From Amycolatopsis pithecellobii (lineage in GTDB: Bacteria > Actinomycetota > Actinomycetes > Mycobacteriales > Pseudonocardiaceae), in assembly GCF_009707865.1 (NCBI RefSeq), contig NZ_WMBA01000039.1, forward strand, positions 1 to 64,000: 64,000 nucleotides of DNA. Direction: 5' to 3'. Under the pieces are notes generated by a model, which saw only the letters and a list, made by a program, of their open reading frames with translations, did not search any database and was not told the DNA's origin. Positions 56,917-64,000 of this stretch are shown here, piece after piece (the first letter of the stretch is position 1; every line of letters starts with the position of its first letter). The translations under genes and the position numbers were made by a program.

Positions 56917-57762
56917 ATGGACAACACCTCGGGGTCTTCGCTGCCCGCGGCCTACTTCTCGACCACGACCTCGTCGTTCGCCGAGTTCCTCAAGATGCAG
57001 GCGCCTGACTTGCTGCCGGGGCACCGGCTGGGTGCGTCCGCGAAGGACCTGGACGCGCCGCACGGCACCACGATCGTCGCGGTGACCTTCTCCGGCGGCG
57101 TGCTCATCGCGGGTGACCGGCGGGCGACGGCGGGCAACCTGATCGCCTCGCGGGACATGGACAAGGTGTCGGTGACCGACGAGTACTCGGCGGTCGGGAT
57201 CGCGGGCACCGCGGGGCTGGCCATCGAACTCGTCCGGCTCTACGCGGTCGAGTTGGCGCACTACGAGAAGATCGAGGGCGTCCCACTGTCGCTGGACGGC
57301 AAGACGAACAAGCTCGCCACGATGGTCAAGGGCAATCTCGACGTCGCCATGGCGGGGCTCGCGGTGCTGCCGCTGTTCGTCGGCTACGACATCGAGGCCG
57401 ATGATCCGAAACGGGCCGGGCGGATCGTGTCCTACGACGTGACCGGCGGCCGGTACGAGGAGAGCGCCGGGTACCACGCGATCGGCTCCGGTTCGCTGTT
57501 CGCGAAATCCGCGCTGAAAAAGCTTTACGACCCCGAGGCTTCCGAAGAGGCCGCGGTCCGCACCGCGGTCGAGTCGCTCTACGACGCGGCCGACGACGAC
57601 ACCGCGACCGGCGGGCCGGACCTGGTCCGCCGGATCTTCCCGACGGTCATCACGGTCACCGCCGAGCGCGGGGCCGAGCTGCTCCCGGCCGACCAGACTG
57701 CGGCCGTGGCCGAGGCGGTCGTCGAGGGCCGCCGCGAGCAGGCCGCTTCGGGCCGAAGCTGA
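56917..57762 (+). CDS. prcB: PrcB, proteasome beta subunit
   Basis: A 281-residue Ntn-hydrolase, the proteolytic subunit of the 20S core. The 50-residue propeptide ends in DAPHG, and the mature chain starts at Thr51 ([11 protein letters not shown]), the catalytic nucleophile. Lys33-equivalent and Asp17-equivalent lie in GDRRATAGN. The ATG is 72 nt after pup. prcA follows 46 nt on. Confidence 0.97.
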   Translation: MDNTSGSSLPAAYFSTTTSSFAEFLKMQAPDLLPGHRLGASAKDLDAPHGTTIVAVTFSGGVLIAGDRRATAGNLIASRDMDKVSVTDEYSAVGIAGTAGLAIELVRLYAVELAHYEKIEGVPLSLDGKTNKLATMVKGNLDVAMAGLAVLPLFVGYDIEADDPKRAGRIVSYDVTGGRYEESAGYHAIGSGSLFAKSALKKLYDPEASEEAAVRTAVESLYDAADDDTATGGPDLVRRIFPTVITVTAERGAELLPADQTAAVAEAVVEGRREQAASGRS

Positions 57763-57808
57763 TTCCCGTACCTTCCCGTTTCACGACGAGCACTTTGGAG
57801 CCGACACC

Positions 57809-58549
57809 GTGACGATGCCGCTGTACGCCTCACCCGAGCAGTTGATGCGCGAGCGCTCGGAGCTCGCTCGCAAGGGCATCGCGCGCGGGCGCAGTGTCGT
57901 CGTACTCAAGTACGCGGGCGGCGTGCTGTTCGTCGCCGAGAACCCGTCGACCACGCTGCACAAATTCTCCGAGATCTACGACCGCATCGGGTTCGCGGCC
58001 GTCGGCCGGTACAGCGAGTTCGAGAACCTGCGGGTGGCCGGTATCCGGCACGCCGATCTGAAGGGCTACCAGTACGACCGGCGTGACGTCAGCGCGCGGG
58101 CGCTGGCCAACGCGTATGCGGCCACGCTGGGCAGCATCTTCACCGAGCAGCTCAAGCCGTACGAAGTGGAGATCTGCGTGGCCGAGGTGGGCGCCACCTC
58201 GGCGGAGGACCAGCTGTTCCGGCTGACCTACGACGGGTCGATCTTCGATGAGCCGCAGTTCGTGGTGATGGGCGGGCAGACCGAGCCGATCATCAACAAG
58301 CTCAAGGAGGAGTTCGAGGAGGACGCCGAGCTGGAGCAGGCGCTGCCGATGGCGGTGCGCACGCTGCGCTCGACCTCCCCGAACAACGGGAACACCGAGC
58401 CGGTGAAACTCGAGGTGGCGGTGCTGGACCGCAACCGCTCGCGGCGGGCGTTCCGGCGGATCACGGGCGCCGCGCTCGACGCGCTGCTGCCCGCGGAACC
58501 GGAGCCCGCGCCGGAGGAGAAGCCGGACGCGAAGGACGGCGAAGCCTGA
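57809..58549 (+). CDS. prcA: PrcA, proteasome alpha subunit
   Basis: A 246-residue non-catalytic ring subunit that forms the gate and docks Arc. It lacks the N-terminal Thr; [20 protein letters not shown] is the typical gate/alpha0 start, and [17 protein letters not shown] follows. The C-terminal 40 residues are acidic and low complexity. The GTG at 57809 gives one more residue pair than the ATG just after. A strong terminator follows, closing the dop-pup-prcBA unit. Confidence 0.97.
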   Translation: MTMPLYASPEQLMRERSELARKGIARGRSVVVLKYAGGVLFVAENPSTTLHKFSEIYDRIGFAAVGRYSEFENLRVAGIRHADLKGYQYDRRDVSARALANAYAATLGSIFTEQLKPYEVEICVAEVGATSAEDQLFRLTYDGSIFDEPQFVVMGGQTEPIINKLKEEFEEDAELEQALPMAVRTLRSTSPNNGNTEPVKLEVAVLDRNRSRRAFRRITGAALDALLPAEPEPAPEEKPDAKDGEA

Positions 58550-58560
58550 TCGTCCGCGCG

Positions 58561-58591
58561 GCAGCCCCGGACGGTTCCGGGGCTGCTTTTT
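58561..58591 (+). terminator. Rho-independent terminator after prcA
   Basis: Perfect 11-bp stem GCAGCCCCGGA (58561-58571) / TCCGGGGCTGC (58576-58586), 4-nt loop and a TTTTT tail. It is the clearest terminator in the window, 12 nt past the prcA stop, and puts pafA in a separate transcript. Confidence 0.92.
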
Positions 58592-58683
58592 CGTGCCCGG
58601 AGTAACCGCAGGTGAACACCCGTTCCGTGAGGTCACGGCGTGTCGACGCCCGATCGGCGCACCGCTTGGCCCCCGAAAGCGCC

Positions 58684-58695
58684 TAGCATTGAGTA
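58684..58695 (+). promoter_or_regulatory. -10 element for leaderless pafA transcript
   Basis: TAGCAT at 58684-58689, 6 nt, then ATG at 58696. No Shine-Dalgarno sequence. It agrees with the terminator upstream. Confidence 0.6.
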
Positions 58696-60054
58696 ATGCA
58701 GCGGCGGATTTTTGGCATCGAGACCGAATTCGGTGTCACGTGCACCTTCCACGGCCAGCGTCGGCTCTCGCCGGACGAGGTCGCCAGGTACCTGTTCCGG
58801 CGAGTCGTGTCCTGGGGGCGTTCGTCGAACGTCTTCCTCTCCAACGGCTCCCGGCTCTATCTCGACGTGGGTTCGCACCCGGAGTACGCGACGGCCGAGT
58901 GTGACGACTTGGTCCAGCTGGTCACGCACGACAAGGCCGGTGAGCGGATTCTCGAGGACCTGCTGGTGGATGCGGAGCGGCGGCTGGCCGACGAAGGCAT
59001 CGGCGGCGACATCTTCCTGTTCAAGAACAACACCGACTCGGCGGGCAACTCCTATGGGTGCCACGAGAACTATCTGGTCACCCGTGCAGGGGAGTTTTCC
59101 CGGATCGCTGATGTGCTGCTGCCCTTTCTCGTCACCCGGCAGCTGATCTGCGGCGCGGGCAAGGTCCTGCAGACGCCACGGGGTGCGGTGTACTGCCTTT
59201 CCCAGCGGGCGGAACACATCTGGGAAGGTGTGTCGAGCGCGACCACCCGGTCGCGGCCGATCATCAACACCCGGGACGAGCCGCATGCGGACGCCGAGCG
59301 GTACCGGCGCCTGCACGTCATCGTCGGGGACTCGAACATGGCCGAGCCCACGACGTTGCTCAAGGTCGGCACCGCGCACCTGGTGCTGGAGATGATCGAG
59401 CAGGGCGTGCAGTTCCGGGATTTCACGCTGGACAACCCGATCCGGGCGATCCGGGAGATCAGCCACGACCTGACCGGCCGCCGCCCGGTGCGGCTCGCCG
59501 GCGGGCGGGAGGCCTCGGCGCTGGACATCCAGCGCGAGTACTACGGCCGCGCCGTGCAGCACGTGAAGGCCAACGACTCGGGGCCGACCGCGGAACGGGT
59601 GCTGGAGCTGTGGGGCCGCGCGCTGGATGCGGTGGAGCAGCAGGACTTCTCGAAGATCGATACCGAGATCGACTGGGCCATCAAGCACCGGCTGGTGGAG
59701 CGTTACCGGGCGAAGCACAACCTGGACCTGTCGAGCCCGCGGGTGGCGCAGCTCGACCTGGCCTACCACGACATCCGGCGTGGCCGCGGCCTGTTCGACC
59801 TGTTGCAGCGCAAGGGTTTGGTCCGCCGCATCACCGACGACGGCGAGATCGAGCTGGCCAAGGACACCCCACCGCAGACGACGCGCGCCAAGCTGCGCGG
59901 TGACTTCATCGCCGCCGCACAAGCCGCGAGCCGCGACTTCACGGTGGACTGGGTGCACCTGAAGCTCAACGACCAGGCGCAGCGAACCGTGCTGTGCAAG
60001 GACCCGTTCCGCGCCGTCGACGAGCGCGTCGACCGCCTGATCAGCTCCCTGTGA
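58696..60054 (+). CDS. pafA: PafA, Pup-protein ligase
   Basis: A 452-residue ligase that phosphorylates the C-terminal Glu of deamidated Pup and joins it to a substrate lysine. It begins [15 protein letters not shown] with the catalytic/Mg Glu9, has [19 protein letters not shown], then [21 protein letters not shown], parallel to Dop. The C-terminal domain (about 385-452) ends in [18 protein letters not shown]. Length is normal. It is a single gene with its own promoter. Confidence 0.97.
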   Translation: MQRRIFGIETEFGVTCTFHGQRRLSPDEVARYLFRRVVSWGRSSNVFLSNGSRLYLDVGSHPEYATAECDDLVQLVTHDKAGERILEDLLVDAERRLADEGIGGDIFLFKNNTDSAGNSYGCHENYLVTRAGEFSRIADVLLPFLVTRQLICGAGKVLQTPRGAVYCLSQRAEHIWEGVSSATTRSRPIINTRDEPHADAERYRRLHVIVGDSNMAEPTTLLKVGTAHLVLEMIEQGVQFRDFTLDNPIRAIREISHDLTGRRPVRLAGGREASALDIQREYYGRAVQHVKANDSGPTAERVLELWGRALDAVEQQDFSKIDTEIDWAIKHRLVERYRAKHNLDLSSPRVAQLDLAYHDIRRGRGLFDLLQRKGLVRRITDDGEIELAKDTPPQTTRAKLRGDFIAAAQAASRDFTVDWVHLKLNDQAQRTVLCKDPFRAVDERVDRLISSL

Positions 60055-60111
60055 GGCGACGCTTTCGGTTCCCGCACAGTGGACTTGGGCCCCGGCGCGC
60101 GCCGGCGAACG

Positions 60112-60124
60112 TAAGCTGGGGTTC
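60112..60124 (+). promoter_or_regulatory. -10 element for leaderless DUF1684 gene
   Basis: TAAGCT at 60112-60117, 7 nt, then ATG at 60125. The bases between are GGGGTTC, too close to serve as a ribosome site. Confidence 0.55.
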
Positions 60125-60907
60125 ATGACCACGGTGGAGCAGGATCGGTTCACGCGGAGCTGGCAGGAGTGGCACCAGGCCCGGGAGGAGACGCTTGCCG
60201 AGCCGTTCGGCTGGCTGAGCATCACCGAACTGCATTGGCTGACCGGCGAACCGCAGCGGTTCGCCGGGATACCGGGCACCTGGCACGAGGACGGTGATGC
60301 CGCGATCGTCGCCGGTGAGGGCGAGCTGGCCGTCGCCGGTACCGAGCGGTTCGAGCTGGTCAACTCCGGGCCCGGCCACCTGATCGACGCGGGGCGGCGC
60401 AAGATCGAACTCGCCCGGCGCAGCGGGTATGTGCTCCGGGTGCACGACCCGGAAAGTCCTGCCCGTACGGGATTTCGTGGCGTTCCCGCCTACGAGGCCT
60501 ACCCGGCGTGGGTGCTCGAGGGGGTCTTCGAGCCGTTCGCCGAGCCGCGTGAGGTGACCGTGGGCGCCGTCGTCGAGGGACTGTCCCATGTGTACACCTC
60601 GCCTGGGGTGCTGGCCTTCGAGCACGACGGGAAGACGCACCGGCTGACCGCGTTCAACGGCAGGAACGGCACCGGTTTCACGGTCCTGTTCACCGACGAG
60701 ACCAGCGGCGTGACGACCTACGCGGCGAACCGTTCCCTCGCGGTCGGCGAGCCGGACGCTGAGGGCCGGGTGCGGCTCGACTTCAACCGGGCGCTCAACC
60801 TGCCGTGCGCCTTCATCGACTTCGCCACCTGCCCCCTCCCGCCCGCCGGGAACCACCTTTCGTTCGCCGTGACGGCGGGCGAAAAGACGCCGTACGGCCG
60901 CGGCTGA
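60125..60907 (+). CDS. DUF1684 family protein
   Basis: A 260-residue soluble protein. It starts WHQAREETLAEPFGWLSITELHWL and ends with DFNRALNLPCAFIDFATCPLPPAGNHL, the signature of DUF1684. The conserved Cys residues near the end (NLPCAF, FATCPLP) stand out. The biochemical function is unknown. Its position between pafA and pafB interrupts the mycobacterial order. Confidence 0.85.
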   Translation: MTTVEQDRFTRSWQEWHQAREETLAEPFGWLSITELHWLTGEPQRFAGIPGTWHEDGDAAIVAGEGELAVAGTERFELVNSGPGHLIDAGRRKIELARRSGYVLRVHDPESPARTGFRGVPAYEAYPAWVLEGVFEPFAEPREVTVGAVVEGLSHVYTSPGVLAFEHDGKTHRLTAFNGRNGTGFTVLFTDETSGVTTYAANRSLAVGEPDAEGRVRLDFNRALNLPCAFIDFATCPLPPAGNHLSFAVTAGEKTPYGRG

Positions 60908-60997
60908 TCCCGTAATCGGATCTTCGCGTTCGGTCAGGGGTTCGAATGTGCGGCGTGTTAATGCCGGATCTGCCGTTCTGTGCCCGGGGGTAAGAGT

Positions 60998-61009
60998 TAC
61001 TGTGTTCGG
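60998..61009 (+). promoter_or_regulatory. -10 element for leaderless pafB transcript
   Basis: TACTGT at 60998-61003, 6 nt, then the GTG at 61010. This fixes the start of pafB; longer in-frame options lack support. Confidence 0.6.
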
Positions 61010-61978
61010 GTGTCCACCGCCCGCGCCGAGCGCCTGGTCAACCTGGTGCTCGCCTTGCTGTCCACCCGGCAGTACCTGACGGCTGACCGGATTCGCGGGA
61101 TCGTGCCCGGATACGCCGACGCGACGAGCGACGAAGCGTTCTCCCGGATGTTCGAGCGGGACAAGACCGAGCTGCGCGAGCTCGGCATCCCGCTGGAAAC
61201 CGGGCGGAATTCGGTATTCGACTCCCAGAACGGGTACCGGATCGCGCGCCGGGACTACGAGCTCGGCGAGATCGAGCTGGCGCCGGACGAGGCGGCCGCG
61301 GTCGGGCTGGCCGTGCGCCTGTGGGATTCCCCCGAACTGACCGGGCAGGCCCACGGCGCGCTGGTGAAGCTGCGCGCGGCCGGGGTCGAGGTCGACCACA
61401 CCGCGCCGCCGGTCGTCGAGTCGCGGGTGCGCACCGAGCCTGCGTTCTCCCCGTTGCTGGCCGCCGTGCAGAACCGCCAGGCCGTCCGGTTCACCTACCG
61501 CCGTTCGGGTTCCGCGGAACTGCTCACCCGCACCCTCGAGCCGTGGGGTGTGGTGTCCTGGCGGGCCCGCTGGTATGTCGTCGGGCACGACCGGGATCGC
61601 GGCGCACCGCGGTGTTTCCGGCTGTCGCGGATCGCCGGCGAGGTCCGGCCGATCGGTGCTCCCGGCGAGGTGGGCCGGCCCGAAGACGTGAACCTGCTCG
61701 AGTTCGTCGCCGGCAGCGGCAGTAAGGAACCCGCGCCGGTGGCGACGGCGAAGCTGTGGATCGCCGACCGGCGCGCGGCCGGGGTGCGGCGCCGCGCGAA
61801 GCTCGCCGGGCGGCTGACTGTCGACGGGGTCGAGGGTGACCTGGCCGAGCTGGAGCTGTACTACCCGGAAAGCGCGGCCGACTGGATCGCCGGGCACGGC
61901 CCGGATGTGCTGGTGCTCGAACCGGACGTGCTGGCCAAGGCCGTGCAGGAACGCCTGCGGGCGGTGGCGAGCGCATGA
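61010..61978 (+). CDS. pafB: PafB, WYL-domain transcriptional regulator
   Basis: A 322-residue protein with an N-terminal winged HTH (about 1-85; LVNLVLALLSTRQYLTADRIR) and a WYL domain (about 135-215; VRFTYRRSG and RTLEPWGVVSWRARWYVVG). With PafC it forms the PafBC activator that turns on DNA-damage genes independently of LexA, after sensing single-stranded DNA. Despite the name it is not needed for pupylation. It overlaps pafC by 4 nt (ATGA). Confidence 0.95.
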   Translation: MSTARAERLVNLVLALLSTRQYLTADRIRGIVPGYADATSDEAFSRMFERDKTELRELGIPLETGRNSVFDSQNGYRIARRDYELGEIELAPDEAAAVGLAVRLWDSPELTGQAHGALVKLRAAGVEVDHTAPPVVESRVRTEPAFSPLLAAVQNRQAVRFTYRRSGSAELLTRTLEPWGVVSWRARWYVVGHDRDRGAPRCFRLSRIAGEVRPIGAPGEVGRPEDVNLLEFVAGSGSKEPAPVATAKLWIADRRAAGVRRRAKLAGRLTVDGVEGDLAELELYYPESAADWIAGHGPDVLVLEPDVLAKAVQERLRAVASA

Positions 61979-62955
61979 CCAGTTCCACGGACCGGATGCC
62001 GCGGCTGCTCGCGCTGGTGCCGTACCTCCTGGCGCGGCCGGGCATCAAGATCGACGACGCGGCGCGTGACTTCGATGTCACCCCGAAGCAGCTGCGCCGG
62101 GACCTGGAGCTGCTGTGGATGTGCGGGCTGCCCGGCTACGGCCCGGGTGACCTGATCGACCTGTCCTTCGCCGGTGACACCGTCACGGTCACCTTCGACG
62201 CGGGGATGAACCGGCCGCTGCGGCTGACCGGCGGGGAGGCGACCGCGCTGCTGGTCGCGCTGCGGGCGCTGGCGGAGACGCCGGGGCTGCTCGACACGGA
62301 CGCGGTCCGCCGCGCCATCGCCAAGATCGAGGCCGCCGCCGGTCAGGCGCAGCCGGCCGGGGTCGTCGTCGGGCTCGGGGTGCGCGAAGGCGAGCGCACG
62401 GCGCACAACCGGGGTGTCGTCCAGCGCGCGCTGCAGGCCCGCCGTGCCCTGCGGATCCGGTACTACACCGCCTCCCGGGACGAGATCACCGAGCGCACGG
62501 TGGACCCGATGCGGCTGCTCATCGTGCAGGCTGTCGGCTACCTGGAGGCGTGGTGCCGTCGCGCCGAGGGCGTCCGGCTGTTCCGGCTCGACCGCGTTGA
62601 CGAAGTGCGGGTGCTCGACGAGCCCGCCGCGCCACCGCCGACGGCGCGGCCCACCGACCTCGCCGACGGAGTGTTCACCGCCAAGCCGGGGCAGCCGGTC
62701 GCGGAGCTGGTGCTGGATCCCGACGCGCGCTGGATCGCCGAGTACTACCCGTGCGAAGAGCTCGCGGAGCTGCCGGGCGGTCGGCTGCGGGTGCGGATGC
62801 GCTACGGCGACGAGTCCTGGATGGTGCGCCTCGTGCTGAGCCTCGGTGGCGACGCGCGCGTGGAAAGCCCACCTGAGCTGGCCACTGCGGTGCGCGGCCG
62901 GGCGGCCGACGCGCTGGCGCGGGCACGTCACCTGCCCGCTACCTTGGGCCAGTAG
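61975..62955 (+). CDS. pafC: PafC, WYL-domain transcriptional regulator
   Basis: A 326-residue paralogue of PafB with the same wHTH-WYL layout (MPRLLALVPYLLARPGIKIDDAARDF at the start; RIRYYTASRDEITERTVDPMRLLIVQAVGYLEAWC in the WYL part). It is the second half of the PafBC heterodimer. Translation is coupled to pafB through the ATGA overlap. Confidence 0.95.
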   Translation: MTSSTDRMPRLLALVPYLLARPGIKIDDAARDFDVTPKQLRRDLELLWMCGLPGYGPGDLIDLSFAGDTVTVTFDAGMNRPLRLTGGEATALLVALRALAETPGLLDTDAVRRAIAKIEAAAGQAQPAGVVVGLGVREGERTAHNRGVVQRALQARRALRIRYYTASRDEITERTVDPMRLLIVQAVGYLEAWCRRAEGVRLFRLDRVDEVRVLDEPAAPPPTARPTDLADGVFTAKPGQPVAELVLDPDARWIAEYYPCEELAELPGGRLRVRMRYGDESWMVRLVLSLGGDARVESPPELATAVRGRAADALARARHLPATLGQ

Positions 62956-62964
62956 GGTGAACAC
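62953..62964 (+). promoter_or_regulatory. -10 element for leaderless small membrane protein gene
   Basis: TAGGGT at 62953-62958, 6 nt, then GTG at 62965. The TAG is also the stop codon of pafC. Confidence 0.5.
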
Positions 62965-63177
62965 GTGTCGTACCTGCCGAGCATCGTGGTCGCCGCCGCG
63001 GGCCTGCTCCTGCTGATCCTGCTGCTGGTTCCGGTGGTGCGGGGCTTGCGCCGGTTCCGCTCGGCGTTGAGCATGGTCATGACCCTCACGAATAGTCGCG
63101 CCGGCCTCATCCGTGCCCGATCGGCCGGGGTCCGGGTCGCGCTTCACCAGCGTCGACGCATCCAAGAAAATCGGTAG
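62965..63177 (+). CDS. Small single-helix membrane protein
   Basis: A 70-residue protein. Residues 6-27 form one strongly hydrophobic helix (SIVVAAAGLLLLILLLVP), followed by a basic cytoplasmic tail rich in Arg (RGLRRFRSA, HQRRRIQENR). It sits between pafC and tatA. Function is unknown; a helper of the Tat translocase is conceivable from position only. Confidence 0.72.
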   Translation: MSYLPSIVVAAAGLLLLILLLVPVVRGLRRFRSALSMVMTLTNSRAGLIRARSAGVRVALHQRRRIQENR

Positions 63178-63207
63178 CATTGGCGAGAAACGAAAAGGAG
63201 GCCACTC

Positions 63208-63504
63208 ATGCTGAACGGATTGCAGCCGTGGCACTTGATCATCCTGGTGCTGATCGTGGTTCTGCTGTTCGGTGCCAAGCGGCTTCCCGACGCCGCCCGC
63301 TCCGTGGGGAAGTCCATGAAGATCTTCCGCGCCGAGACCAAGGACATGCGCGAGGACGGGTCCGCGAGCGAGCCGGACAAGAAGGAACTCCCGGCCGCCA
63401 CCGCGCAGCCTGCCGGCAGCGACCAGCAGGTGGCTGACCTGCAGCGCCAGCTCGACGAGTTGAAGAAGCAGCAACAGAACCAGTCGCAGAAGCACGCCAG
63501 CTGA
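63208..63504 (+). CDS. tatA: TatA, twin-arginine translocase subunit
   Basis: A 98-residue Tat component. The short N-terminal membrane helix ([20 protein letters not shown], with the [12 protein letters not shown] hinge) is followed by an amphipathic helix and a charged, Gln-rich tail. The ATG has AAAAGGAGG 7-8 nt upstream. It works with TatC next door to export folded proteins such as EfeB of this window. Confidence 0.95.
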   Translation: MLNGLQPWHLIILVLIVVLLFGAKRLPDAARSVGKSMKIFRAETKDMREDGSASEPDKKELPAATAQPAGSDQQVADLQRQLDELKKQQQNQSQKHAS

Positions 63505-63523
63505 GGCGGGCAGGGAGCCTCCC

Positions 63524-64000
63524 GTGGCGGACTCCGCCCCCGAAAGCCGCCGGACCAGGCGGCGTAAGCGCAGCCGTCGGTACAACCCCGACGGCACCAT
63601 GACGCTGATCGAGCACATCTACGAGTTCCGCAGGCGTCTTGGCTGGGCCCTGCTGGCGATCATCGCCGGCGGCATATTCGGCTTCATCTGGTTCCAGACG
63701 AGGCTCGGGCCGGTCGAATCGCTCGGTCAGCTGATGAACGGCCCGTACTGCGGTATCCCGGCGAACCGGCTGCTGCCCGGCACGATCGCGCCCGACGGCA
63801 CCTGCCGGCTGCTGCAGACCACGCCGTTCGAAGGCATCATGATCCAGCTGAAGGTCGGGGTGGCCGCGGGCGCGGTGCTCACCTCGCCGTTCTGGCTGTA
63901 TCAGATCTGGGCGTTCATCGCGCCCGGGCTGTACTCGAAGGAACGCAAGTACGCGCTGACCTTCGTCGGGTTCGCGAGCGTGCTGTTCGCCGGTGGCGCG
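63524..64000 (+). CDS. tatC: TatC, twin-arginine translocase subunit (partial, runs off the end)
   Basis: The GTG at 63524, with GGGAG 9 nt upstream, opens 159 codons that continue past the window. After a very basic tail (TRRRKRSRRYNPDGTM) comes MTLIEHIYEFRRRLGWALLA, the cytoplasmic signal-recognition motif and first helix of TatC, and later SPFWLYQIWAFIAPGLYSKERKYAL, the conserved TM2-3 loop. An internal ATG at 63599 may be the start by other annotations. Confidence 0.95.
   Translation, partial: MADSAPESRRTRRRKRSRRYNPDGTMTLIEHIYEFRRRLGWALLAIIAGGIFGFIWFQTRLGPVESLGQLMNGPYCGIPANRLLPGTIAPDGTCRLLQTTPFEGIMIQLKVGVAAGAVLTSPFWLYQIWAFIAPGLYSKERKYALTFVGFASVLFAGGA

Overview
The window is GC-rich actinobacterial chromosome, most likely from the Pseudonocardiaceae (Amycolatopsis-like). 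I infer this from gene content and base composition; no search was possible. Pointers are the ergothioneine cluster (egtABCD), a mycothiol ligase (mshC), the Pup-proteasome locus, fabG-inhA-hemH, frequent GTG starts and many probably leaderless genes. From memory, much of the gene order matches two Mycobacterium tuberculosis blocks: acn-ripA-moxR1-DUF58-VWA-fabG1-inhA-hemZ (about Rv1475c-Rv1486c) and mshC-PAC2-metH-hisE-hisG-recB-trmI-mpa-dop-pup-prcBA-pafABC-tatAC (about Rv2130c-Rv2093c). Here the two blocks are close together.

Layout. 1-4400: minus-strand genes, namely a partial gene, a 291-residue conserved protein, two CNNM/CorC-type membrane proteins and a TetR regulator with a palindromic operator. 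4500-9330: egtABCD in an overlapping operon, without egtE, followed by an F420-type nitroreductase-family protein. 9600-13600: efeO-efeB (no efeU permease seen) and a secreted phospholipase C/acid phosphatase-like enzyme. 13870-28000: aconitase, two membrane/secreted proteins, an NlpC/P60 peptidoglycan hydrolase, mobA, moxR-DUF58-VWA, trmL, fabG-inhA-hemH and a conserved hypothetical protein. 28200-34700: a second AAA-ATPase/VWA pair, a small membrane protein, a TetR/NmrA divergent pair and a GH25 muramidase. 34780-49220: mshC, a metallophosphoesterase, an MFS transporter, PAC2, metH, a HAD phosphatase, hisE-hisG, a ParA-like ATPase, a thioesterase, a RecB-like nuclease, a site-2 protease and trmI. 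50540-64000: the proteasome locus, from arc/mpa through dop-pup-prcB-prcA-pafA to pafB-pafC and tatA-tatC (tatC runs off the end), with four unrelated genes between arc and dop.

How the genes work together. Arc unfolds pupylated proteins for the PrcAB chamber. Pup ends in Gln, so Dop must deamidate it before PafA can ligate it, and PafBC is the linked DNA-damage activator. The egt genes and mshC make the two low-molecular-weight thiols. Two separate MoxR/VWA modules flank the fatty-acid and heme genes.

The most unusual non-genic signal is a family of short repeats (core GAGTTG[A/C]GC[G/T]TT) at four intergenic sites. It has at least 24 copies, every neighbouring pair of like-oriented copies is exactly 22 bp apart, and the blocks are often convergent. 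One array replaces the 5' end of a NUDIX hydrolase gene. Other unexplained structure includes a 19-bp direct repeat flanking an inverted repeat in a divergent promoter region, a 14-bp inverted repeat and possible alternative pairing in the trmI leader, and a scattered palindromic 13-mer (GTCC-N5-GGAC) mostly inside genes.
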